Assembly (NCBI RefSeq): GCF_022647665.1
Contig: NZ_CP071872.1
Coordinates: forward strand, 6,138,001-6,202,000
Reading direction: 5' to 3'
Length of the DNA stretch: 64,000 nt
DNA from: Streptomyces formicae
GTDB lineage: Bacteria > Actinomycetota > Actinomycetes > Streptomycetales > Streptomycetaceae
A program made the translations under genes and the position numbers. Under the pieces are notes generated by a model that was not told where the DNA came from, ran no database searches, and saw only the letters and a program-made list of their open reading frames with translations. Below, in pieces: positions 8,351 to 15,979 of the stretch; position 1 is the first letter of the stretch, and each line of letters starts with the position of its first letter.

Positions 8351-8693
8351 GGGCCCCAACGCTAGCGCCGCGCGGGCCGCGGGCCGCGGGCCGCGGGCCG
8401 CGGGGGAACGGGCCGCGGGGGAACGGGCACGGCAGAAATCCGCCACGGCTTCGGCGTCATCAGAAGGACACATCATCCAGAGTGCCTTTGTGGTCAAGTA
8501 CCACTGCGCGTGGCCAACTGTCACCGCCAGCCACTTGTCGCCTGATGGTGTGCTGATGACGGTAGCGCGAACGTATGCGCGAAAGACCTTTGACCTGAAG
8601 TCAGAAATGCCGGTTCCGGTACTCGTTGGCTCCGGGTAAAAGTGAGTATGGGTACCCATGTGCGCAGTGTTAAGCGTCCTACAGGATGCGCGC
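8351..8693. other. Divergent intergenic region with GC repeat and palindrome
   Basis: This gap separates the TmrB-like gene and a lipoprotein pseudogene transcribed the other way. It holds a simple repeat built on CGGGCCG and GGGGGAACGGG (about 8372-8427) and a perfect 12-bp palindrome, ATGGGTACCCAT, at 8648-8659. The minus strand is open across the region in frame with the TmrB-like gene, but composition falls below the coding norm, so no separate gene is called. Confidence 0.5.
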
Positions 8694-9261
8694 ATGCGAC
8701 CAATATCCCTCCCGAAGCCTGTGCTGGTGGCCGCGCTCGGCTGCATGGTCCTGTCCGGCTGCGGCGCTCAGAACGCCACCACCGGTCAGACCCCCGCAGG
8801 CAGCGCCGTCTCGGCGACAACCCCGCTGGATGCTCCGCCGAGCGACAACGATCCGGAGATGCGGTTCCTTGAGTTGATGATCCGCCTCACGCAGGGCTGC
8901 ACTCCGGACGCCGCCAAGGGCAGCGGTGGCGTGGCAGAGCCCGAGGACCTGCCGGGTTGGGAGAGCGAGCACGCACAGCACATCAGCGAGGCGTTCAAGA
9001 ACACGAAGACGACCAGCTACCAGGCGATGCACAAGAAGCTGACGGGCCTGGACTACCCGGCGTCGCGGATTCACCGGATGCACCATGCGGGCACGCCCCG
9101 GACAAGGCTCGACTTGCGCGTGATGGGCAGCCACTCGGCTGTGGAGGTCACCGGCACCAGCGGCGGGGTGGTCAGCCGAAGCGTTCGGGGCTCCGGAGAC
9201 GGAGGACGTGAAGGTGACCGATGTGAAGCGGAAGCCGAAGCTGGACGCGTCCACGTCCTGA
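8694..9261 (+). pseudogene. Lipoprotein gene with a frameshift
   Basis: Starts with a clear lipoprotein signal (MRPISLPKP, hydrophobic core, LSGC lipobox at Cys 20) followed by an acidic exported domain containing GCTPDAAKG and a helical segment ending in a beta strand near VMGSHSAVEVTG. Near 9175 the open frame changes: an extra base (AGCCGAAGC where AGCGAAGC would keep frame) moves the natural end, GAPETEDVKVTDVKRKP, into the next frame, ending at a TGA at 9259-9261. Read literally the first frame runs on into unrelated sequence. Family unknown; restored length would be about 189 residues. Confidence 0.7.
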
Positions 9262-9647
9262 CCGGATCGCACGGGATCTGCGTAAGAGCGGGCCCTTATG
9301 TCCTTCGTCAAGCGCGGGCTAGTCATGCGTGGGTCAGCGCCTGTCGGGTCGTGGCACGTGGGGCTTGCGGTGCTTACCGGTTCCTGGGCCGAGAGGGTCG
9401 GTTGCCAGCCCAGGAACAGGGGAGATGGCCGCAGTGTCCGGGTGACCCTGGCCGTCTGTGGCCATCGGCCGCGTCTTCCCTCACCGGGAGGCGCGGCCGA
9501 CGGCCTTTTGCATGTGCTGCGCGCCACATCTCCGCCCCGGACCGGGATGTCGCTTTTCGGACCCGGGTTGTCGTTTTCTGGACGGAGGAAGATCTTCCTC
9601 TTTTGAACGGCGCCACACCGACCAACAATTGTCCCGGAAGGCCCGGT
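9262..9647. other. Intergenic region with two dyads
   Basis: No gene is supported. It contains the hairpin at 9460-9507 and a perfect 16-bp palindrome, GAGGAAGATCTTCCTC, at 9585-9600 followed by TTTT. The palindrome is 47 bp beyond the stop of the minus-strand CIS membrane protein and could be an operator or a terminator without a loop. Confidence 0.5.
9460..9507 (+). terminator. Terminator-like hairpin related to the glnA terminator
   Basis: An imperfect stem of about 20 bp followed by TTTT. The hairpin and its 5' flank (CTGGCCGTCTGTGG) closely resemble the glnA terminator and flank at 5550-5611. Confidence 0.7.
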
Positions 9648-10991
9648 TCATTGCTTGGTACGGCTGAGCACACCGCTCACGTTCAGGACCTCGTGGCACC
9701 CCTCCGCCTGACGGCCGGTGGCCGGTGTGCCCGGCTTCGCGCAGGTCACGTCGACGGTCACGGTGGCGTTCTCAGGGATCTTGATAGGGGTGACCCAGTG
9801 GTAGTCCTGGTTGCGGAAGGTCTCCAGCGCGATCGTGGTGATCTTGCGGTCGCCGAACGAGACGGTCAACACCCCCTCGTCGCCCTGGAAGTTGGCGACG
9901 ACGATGTCCGTGATCCCGAAGACGGTGTCCTCGGGCACCCGGTAGGTGCCGGTCTTGGTCTCGCCGCCGGACGTCTGCAGGTCGATGGTCGCCGAGCTCT
10001 GCTGGCCGCCGCCGAGCGAGGTGCCGTCGCCGCCCGGACCGGTTGGTGTGTCGCCGCCGGAGCCGGGGGGCGCGTCCGGCTCCTGGCCGCCGGGCCGGTC
10101 GTCCGGACCGCCGCCGGAGCCGGTGCCCGGAGTCTGTCCGTCCTGTTCCCCGCCGGGTGTGGGGCGCGGCTGGACCACCTCGTTGGCCGCTTCCTTGGCG
10201 GCGCTGCGCACCGCAGGACGGACCAGTGTGAACCAGGCCAGCAGCAGCGCGAGCAGCGCGGCGAGCACCGCGAGCAGCCACTTCGGGAAGATCGGGATCT
10301 GGACGAACTCCGCGTCCAGCGGCGGGCGGACGGCGGTCTCGTCCCGTCGCACCTCCTCCTGGTCACCGGATTCGGCGGTGTTCACGGTGAACGGCCACAC
10401 CACGGGGGCGCCGAACCACACCGGCTTGCCCGTGCGGACCCGCAGCCGGACCTCGGCCGACTCGCCGGGCTCCAGCTTCGGCTCCGCCGGGCTGAAGGCG
10501 AACCCCAGCTCCTCGCCGGCCTGGCCGGGGGTGAAGCCCAGCTGCACCGGGGTGTTGCCCTGGTTGCGCACCGCCAGCCGGTAGCGGCCGCGCAGCCAGC
10601 CGCGCCGACGGCGCGGGGCCAGCTCGGAGTGCAGCTCGTGGAACTCCTCGACGTGCACGGTGGTTTCGGGGACGCGCACCGACTCGGGGTGCTCGGTCGG
10701 CAGGACCCGCACTCCGAGGGGCACCTCACCGGCCCGGATCTCCGGAGAGCGCGGTGGCGCGAGACGGATCGTCACCGTTTCGGAGGTGCCGGGGTAGAGG
10801 GAGACCCGCGGGGGTTCCACCGTGGCCCAGGAGGCGCAGTCCCCGACGACCTCCAGGCTGTACGCCTCGACGATGTCGCTGTCGTTGCGGACGGTCAGAC
10901 TGGTCGTGGCGGTGCCGCCCGGGGTCACCGTCACCACCGGGATGTCGAGGCCGGGCGCGTCGGGGCCGGAAGAGGCTGCAGAAGGCGTCAC
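9648..10991 (-). CDS. CIS-associated membrane protein with beta-sandwich domains
   Basis: A 447-residue protein. The N-terminal 225 residues form two Ig-like/CARDB-type beta-sandwich repeats (TVTPGGTATTSLTVRN and LAVRNQGNTPVQLGF openings), then one transmembrane helix at about 236-257, a Gly/Pro-rich linker to about 335, and a beta-rich C-terminal domain. The topology would place the sandwich domains in the cytoplasm and the C-terminus outside, or the reverse; there is no cleavable signal. It lies at the end of the CIS cluster, divergent from the LuxR gene. A single-pass protein needed for CIS function (CisA) has been described from Streptomyces; this is a candidate equivalent, not proven. 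Confidence 0.8.
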   Translation of the reverse strand: MTPSAASSGPDAPGLDIPVVTVTPGGTATTSLTVRNDSDIVEAYSLEVVGDCASWATVEPPRVSLYPGTSETVTIRLAPPRSPEIRAGEVPLGVRVLPTEHPESVRVPETTVHVEEFHELHSELAPRRRRGWLRGRYRLAVRNQGNTPVQLGFTPGQAGEELGFAFSPAEPKLEPGESAEVRLRVRTGKPVWFGAPVVWPFTVNTAESGDQEEVRRDETAVRPPLDAEFVQIPIFPKWLLAVLAALLALLLAWFTLVRPAVRSAAKEAANEVVQPRPTPGGEQDGQTPGTGSGGGPDDRPGGQEPDAPPGSGGDTPTGPGGDGTSLGGGQQSSATIDLQTSGGETKTGTYRVPEDTVFGITDIVVANFQGDEGVLTVSFGDRKITTIALETFRNQDYHWVTPIKIPENATVTVDVTCAKPGTPATGRQAEGCHEVLNVSGVLSRTKQ

Positions 10992-11180
10992 GCCACCACG
11001 CTAGGACCGCCCCGGGGCCGCCACGAGGAGCCCGAGGGCAACGCCCGGGCAGTCACGGTGCCCGGGAAGCCAGGGCCGACTCCCCTGTGCGGGGTGAGCC
11101 GTTGACGCACCAGGCCGCCGTCTCACGCGCGCCGCCCTCCGGCGGTCGCCCCGCCCCTTCGTCAGCCTCCCCACGAACTC

Positions 11181-11921
11181 ATGGAACAGGTAACCCCCAT
11201 GTCCTGCTCACAGGAGAACAGTTCGGCCGTGTCGGGCACCACGTCGCAGGTGGCCGCCCAGGCCCGGGCCACGCACCAGCCCCCCCGCTCCGGTCGTACG
11301 GACCGGGCCACCGTGGCCGTCTACGCCGCCGATCCGATCCTGCGCGTCGGCGTGGTCCAGCAGTTGCGCAGACGGCCCGAGGTCGATCTGCTCGACGACG
11401 CCGACGCGGAGCGGGCCGAGGCGTCGCTCGTGGTCGTGGACCACGTCGACGACCACGTGGCCACCCTGCTGCACCGGCTGCGGCTCAACACCGCCACCCG
11501 CACGGGCCTCGTCGTCGGCACTCTCGGCTCCGGCGCGCTGCAACGCGTCATCGAGTGCGGAGTGTCGGCGGTGCTGCGGCGCGCCGAGGCCGACCAGGAC
11601 CAGCTCCTGCACCTGGTCCTGGCGCTGGCCAACGGCGAGGGCGTGCTGCCCGGCGACCTGCTGGGCAAGCTGCTCACCCACGTGGGCAGCCTCCAGCGCT
11701 CGGCGCTCGACCCGCGGGGGCTGTCCCTGTCCACGCTGACCACACGCGAGGCGGACATGCTGCGCCTGGTGTCGGAGGGCCTGGGCACCGCGGAGATCGC
11801 CCGCAAGACCGCGTACTCCGAACGGACCGTCAAGAACGTCCTGCACGAGATCATCACGCGGCTGCAACTGCGCAACCGGGCCCACGCGGTCGGCTACGCG
11901 CTGCGCAACGGGCTGATCTGA
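11181..11921 (+). CDS. LuxR/NarL-family regulator of the CIS cluster
   Basis: A 246-residue protein with a C-terminal LuxR helix-turn-helix (LSTLTTREADMLRLVSEGLGTAEIARKTAYSER split by helices, about residues 180-240; the motif TAEIARKTAYSERTVK is clear). The N-terminal half looks like a response-regulator fold (ATVAVYAADPILRVGV) but the usual phospho-acceptor segment is replaced by SLVVVDHVDDHV without the normal LMDxxMP pattern, so control by phosphorylation is doubtful. ATG at 11199 is an alternative start; neither has a strong ribosome binding site. It is divergent from the membrane protein gene and heads the plus-strand CIS genes, a natural position for a pathway-specific regulator. Confidence 0.85.
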   Translation: MEQVTPMSCSQENSSAVSGTTSQVAAQARATHQPPRSGRTDRATVAVYAADPILRVGVVQQLRRRPEVDLLDDADAERAEASLVVVDHVDDHVATLLHRLRLNTATRTGLVVGTLGSGALQRVIECGVSAVLRRAEADQDQLLHLVLALANGEGVLPGDLLGKLLTHVGSLQRSALDPRGLSLSTLTTREADMLRLVSEGLGTAEIARKTAYSERTVKNVLHEIITRLQLRNRAHAVGYALRNGLI

Positions 11922-12065
11922 AGCCGGCCGGGCACCCCGGCGCTGCCCGAAAGCGCACCGTGCGCTTCCCCCGGGTACGGCCCCGCAGCCCTCCCGCGCC
12001 GCGCGCGTCCGCCGCAAGGTGGCGGGGGCACACCATTGCTGCACCAGACTGCGAGGGGGACCGTG

Positions 12066-15000
12066 ATGGGCACCGCTGGCCCCGGCGGGCGGAACCGCCT
12101 GGGGAGACTTGGCGCGTCGTTGCTGCTGATGATCCCGCTGCCGGCGGTGGTGTCGGCCTCCGGGCAGGGCAGCGCCGAGGACCGGCCGCGGGCGGCGGAC
12201 GCCGCGAAGACCCGGGTGGCGGACGCCGCGGAGACCCGGGTGGCATACGCCGGCACCCGGCACCGCAGTCTCGGCCGGGTCGCCACCGGCACCTCCAGCA
12301 CACCGCTGTTCGGTGCGGGTCCGGCCCACTTCGACGTCCAGCCGTCCGCCCTCGGCGACCGGATGGTCTTCGCGAGCCGCCGTGACGAGAAGAACCCGCA
12401 GATCTACCTGCGGTCCGCCGACGGTTCGGTACGCCGTCTCACCAGCGGCCGGGACGCGGCGCACCCCCGGCTGACGCCGGACGGCCGGGCCGTGGTGTTC
12501 GACTCGGCCGAACCCGGAGGTCCGGGCGGCGGGACCCAGCGCGACCTATGGCTGGTGCGCACCGACGGCACCGGCCTGACACGGCTCACCGACACCCCCT
12601 CGGACGAGGAGTGCCCGACGGTCTCCCCCGACGGGCAGCGCCTGGCGTACTCCAGCGACAGCGACCCGCCTGCCGGACAGCAGATCTACGTACGGCCCCT
12701 GGGCGGCGGCACCGCAGCACGGATCACCGACCCCGCTGACGGCGCGGCCACCGAACCGGTGTGGAACCCGGTGAACGACAACGAGAACCGGAACTGGATC
12801 GCGTACACCGCCACCACCACCGTCGACGGGCAGTCCGTGCCCCGGCTGCGGGTGACGGACGGGACGGCCAACGAGCCGCTGCTCGGGGGCGCGTTCGCAC
12901 AGTGGCGTGCCCACGGGGCAGCGTGGCTGCCCGACGGGGACGGGGTGCTGTTCCTGAGCCCCGAGATCACCTGTGAGTGCGAGGGCGACTGGGACCATGT
13001 GTTCCGTACGACCGCGCACTCCGACCAGACCCCCGCACTGGTGCTCAACGAGGACCGGGAGGTCCTCTCGCCCACCTGGCTCGGCCCGCTCGACGGCGGC
13101 GGTGTGGTGGTGGAGCGCACCTCGGCGTCCGGCCCGCACGTGGTGACGTTGCAGGACGCCCGGATGGACGGGGCCGACCCCCGCGACCTGGGGCTGACGA
13201 TCCTCAAGGAGGATCCGGCGGCCGACACCGACACCGATCCCGCCAAGGACCCGCTGTTCCGGCCCGCAGCCGGGTACGACCCGTGGACCGAGCGGCAGAA
13301 CTACACGCCCGACGGCCGGCGGATCGTCGTGACCCGCTTCGAGGACACCCCCGAGGGCCGGATCGAGCGGATCTGGATGGCGGACGCCGACGGCGCCGGC
13401 GCGGCGCCCATGCCGCTCGCGGGACGCGGCCCGAAGGACTGGGACACCGACCCGACGTTCTCCCCGGACGGCAAGTACCTCGCCTTCACCCGGACCTCAC
13501 CGGGCGGCGTCGGAGAGGCCGCGGGACCCAGCCGCATCCTGATCGCGGACGCCGCCACCGGCGCGATCACCGGCGAGATCACCCCGCAGGCCGGGCAGCT
13601 CCAGGGCGAGGACGCCCAGCCCACCTGGTCCTCCGACGGCACCACCCTGGCCTTCACCCGTAACCATGTGATCGACGGGGGCGGCGGCAACAAGCACATC
13701 TGGACCGTGCCCGTGAACGACCTGGGCCGGCAGCGCGATCTGAGCGCCACGAACTGCCCGGGCAGTTGCGAGGTCATCGACGACAGCCCGGCGTTCTCCC
13801 CGGACGGGCTCAGTATCGCCTTCAACCGCAAGAACGGCGCCGGCCGGATCGACGAGCAGAACGGCATCCTCCTGACGTCCCTGTCGGGCGACGGGTGCCG
13901 GGCACTGCTGCCCGCCGCCGCCCGCGACCTGCCCGGCGCCTGCGGCCGGGAGCTGCCGGACACCTCGGCCACCGGCCCCTTCCAGCCGCGTGACGCAGCC
14001 TGGACGGCCGACGGCAAGGGCCTGGTGTTCAGTTCCCGCACCGGCCTCGCAGTCAACAACCCGGAGAAACTGCACCTCCTGGATGTCGCGTCGGGCGACC
14101 TCACCCCACTCACCACCGGTCTCCCGGGCCGGCAGAAGGAACCCAGCGTCCAGCAGTCGGTGGACCTCGCGGTCCAGGCGCCCGGCACCACCCCGGAGGT
14201 CACCGTCGGCCGCTCCACCACGGTCCGCGTCGACGTCGTGAACAACGGCCCCGCCGCCTCCCCCGGCACCCGGCTGACCGTCGCTCCGCCGCCCGGCGTG
14301 CGCATCACGGGACTGACCTGGCCCGGGGGCACCTGCGATGCCGCCTCGCTCCAGTGCGACGTTGGGGTGGTGCCGCCCGGCACCACCGTCCCGGTGCACG
14401 TCACCCTCACCGGGGTCACCCCGGGCGATGCTCCGGTCGACTGGTCGGTCACCGGTGCCGTCCTGGATCCGCGGCCGAGCGACAACGCCGGGCGGACCGT
14501 TGTGCCGGTGCGCGAAGCCACGCAGCCCCCGACACCGCCTGACCCGACGCCGCCGACGCCGGCACCACCCACGCCGACGCCGCCCGACCCGACACCGGCC
14601 CCCGTGCCCCCGGAGCCGGACGAGCCCGAGGCCGGGCCCGGGGTGCGCGTCACGGCCCAGCCGAACCCCGGCTACGTCGGCGGGCGCGTCGTGGTGACGT
14701 ACACGGTGCGCAACGGCCGCAACGCGCTGGCCACCGGACTGCGGCTGCGCGTCAGCCTGCCCCCCGGTATCCCGGACAACGGGCCGGCACCGGGCTGCGA
14801 CCGCTCGTGGGTGTGCGCGCTGCCGGACCTGGCACCGGGCGCGAGCACCGTCGTACGGGTCGTCCTCAGCCCCAAGAAGGCGCAGACCGGCCGCGTCACC
14901 GGCGAGCTCACCACCACCGGGACGGACGCCGACAGGCGTGACAACACCGCCCGCCAGCGGATACGCATCCTCCAGCCGCGCATCGTCGCGGTGCCGGCGA

Positions 15001-15275
15001 TCGGCAAGCCCGGCTTCGTCACCTCGGTGCGCGGCAAGGACTTTCCGCCGGGAGCGCCCGTGCGGTTCACCTGGAAGCCGGGGATCACCGCGGCGGCGGC
15101 GCCGACCGTGCCGGAGCCCGACGGCACGTTCATCGGCCAGCTCCTCATCCTCGCCAAGGACCAGACCGGACCGCGCACCATCACCGCCAGGGGCCCCGGC
15201 TTCTCACCGGTGAAGACCGACTTCCTGGTGGTCACCGGCAGTGTGCAGCCGCCCGACGAAGTGACCCGCCGATGA
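12066..15275 (+). CDS. Secreted TolB-like beta-propeller protein with CARDB/DUF11 repeats
   Basis: A 1069-residue protein with a signal-like N-terminus (LGASLLLMIPLPAVVSAS). Residues roughly 80-690 contain many PD40/TolB-type propeller repeats of the form FSPDGxxLAFTR (for example TFSPDGKYLAFTR, AFSPDGLSIAFNR). Two CARDB/DUF11-like beta sandwiches follow, separated by a Pro/Thr-rich linker (about 820-870), then a final beta domain. Start at 12066 is preferred over the ATG at 12036 because GAGGGGGA lies just upstream. The stop overlaps the cis16 ATG (ATGA), so it is co-translated with CIS genes, yet it is not a known structural part of Afp/PVC particles. It may bind wall or extracellular material. 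Confidence 0.85.
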   Translation: MGTAGPGGRNRLGRLGASLLLMIPLPAVVSASGQGSAEDRPRAADAAKTRVADAAETRVAYAGTRHRSLGRVATGTSSTPLFGAGPAHFDVQPSALGDRMVFASRRDEKNPQIYLRSADGSVRRLTSGRDAAHPRLTPDGRAVVFDSAEPGGPGGGTQRDLWLVRTDGTGLTRLTDTPSDEECPTVSPDGQRLAYSSDSDPPAGQQIYVRPLGGGTAARITDPADGAATEPVWNPVNDNENRNWIAYTATTTVDGQSVPRLRVTDGTANEPLLGGAFAQWRAHGAAWLPDGDGVLFLSPEITCECEGDWDHVFRTTAHSDQTPALVLNEDREVLSPTWLGPLDGGGVVVERTSASGPHVVTLQDARMDGADPRDLGLTILKEDPAADTDTDPAKDPLFRPAAGYDPWTERQNYTPDGRRIVVTRFEDTPEGRIERIWMADADGAGAAPMPLAGRGPKDWDTDPTFSPDGKYLAFTRTSPGGVGEAAGPSRILIADAATGAITGEITPQAGQLQGEDAQPTWSSDGTTLAFTRNHVIDGGGGNKHIWTVPVNDLGRQRDLSATNCPGSCEVIDDSPAFSPDGLSIAFNRKNGAGRIDEQNGILLTSLSGDGCRALLPAAARDLPGACGRELPDTSATGPFQPRDAAWTADGKGLVFSSRTGLAVNNPEKLHLLDVASGDLTPLTTGLPGRQKEPSVQQSVDLAVQAPGTTPEVTVGRSTTVRVDVVNNGPAASPGTRLTVAPPPGVRITGLTWPGGTCDAASLQCDVGVVPPGTTVPVHVTLTGVTPGDAPVDWSVTGAVLDPRPSDNAGRTVVPVREATQPPTPPDPTPPTPAPPTPTPPDPTPAPVPPEPDEPEAGPGVRVTAQPNPGYVGGRVVVTYTVRNGRNALATGLRLRVSLPPGIPDNGPAPGCDRSWVCALPDLAPGASTVVRVVLSPKKAQTGRVTGELTTTGTDADRRDNTARQRIRILQPRIVAVPAIGKPGFVTSVRGKDFPPGAPVRFTWKPGITAAAAPTVPEPDGTFIGQLLILAKDQTGPRTITARGPGFSPVKTDFLVVTGSVQPPDEVTRR

Positions 15276-15979
15276 TCCACGAGGTCGACGAGGGGCTGCG
15301 CCGTCTGCTCGGCGAGTCCGGCTTGGAGGCATCGGGCGTCGAGGTGGTCTTCGACGCCCCCACCCGGGACTGGGCGGCGCGCCGCAGTGCCCCGACGGTG
15401 TGCGTCTTCCTGCACGACATCCGCGAGGACGCCACCCGGCGCGGCAGCGGCGCGGGGGAGGTGTACGACGCGGAGGGGCACCTGGTGGCGCGGCGCACCC
15501 CACCGCGCTGGTTCGAGCTGACGTACCTGGTCACGGCGTGGGCGAGCCGCCCGCAGGACGAGCACCGGCTGCTCTCGCAGGTACTCGCCTGCCTGGTCGC
15601 CGCCGACACGCTGCCCGCGCGGCTGCTCACCGGCACGCTCGCCGAACTCGGCCTGACCGTGGGCCTGGACACCGCCGGAACCGGGCTCGACGCACCAGCC
15701 GCCTCCGATGTGTGGTCGGCGCTCGGCGGGGAGCTGAAGGCGTCGCTCGGGGTGCGGGTGCGGGCGCCGCTCGCCGGAGTGAGCACGGCCGTCGCGCCGC
15801 CGGTCACCGAAGGGCTCGTCGTGCGCTCCGCCGCCCGGCGCGAGGGCGGGGAGGCGGCGCCGGGGCGTCGGCTGCGCTACACGGAGACAAGTGATCCGGG
15901 CCCGGACGGCTTCTCCGGTCCGCGCGAGCGTCGGCCGGCGCCCTCCCGGCGCCGCCGCCGGGAGGACCGCCAGCCGTGA
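15272..15979 (+). CDS. cis16: CIS tube-terminating cap protein (Pvc16-type, DUF4255)
   Basis: A 235-residue protein of the DUF4255/Pvc16 N-terminal family, which caps the inner tube and sheath at the end distal to the baseplate. Family features are the opening IHEVDEGLRRLL, the strand PTVCVFLHDIRED, the RRTPPRWFELTYLVTAW segment and an HRLLSQVLACL helix. The C-terminus is a basic Arg/Pro-rich tail. It overlaps the upstream gene by 4 bp and the ATPase gene downstream by 4 bp (GTGA), so all three are probably translated together. Numbering follows Afp/PVC. Confidence 0.9.
   Translation: MIHEVDEGLRRLLGESGLEASGVEVVFDAPTRDWAARRSAPTVCVFLHDIREDATRRGSGAGEVYDAEGHLVARRTPPRWFELTYLVTAWASRPQDEHRLLSQVLACLVAADTLPARLLTGTLAELGLTVGLDTAGTGLDAPAASDVWSALGGELKASLGVRVRAPLAGVSTAVAPPVTEGLVVRSAARREGGEAAPGRRLRYTETSDPGPDGFSGPRERRPAPSRRRRREDRQP

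Noticed and set aside
8658..11105. An 815-residue plus-strand open frame
   Set aside because: It joins the lipoprotein start to antisense of the membrane protein gene after a frameshift. Only the first part is real.
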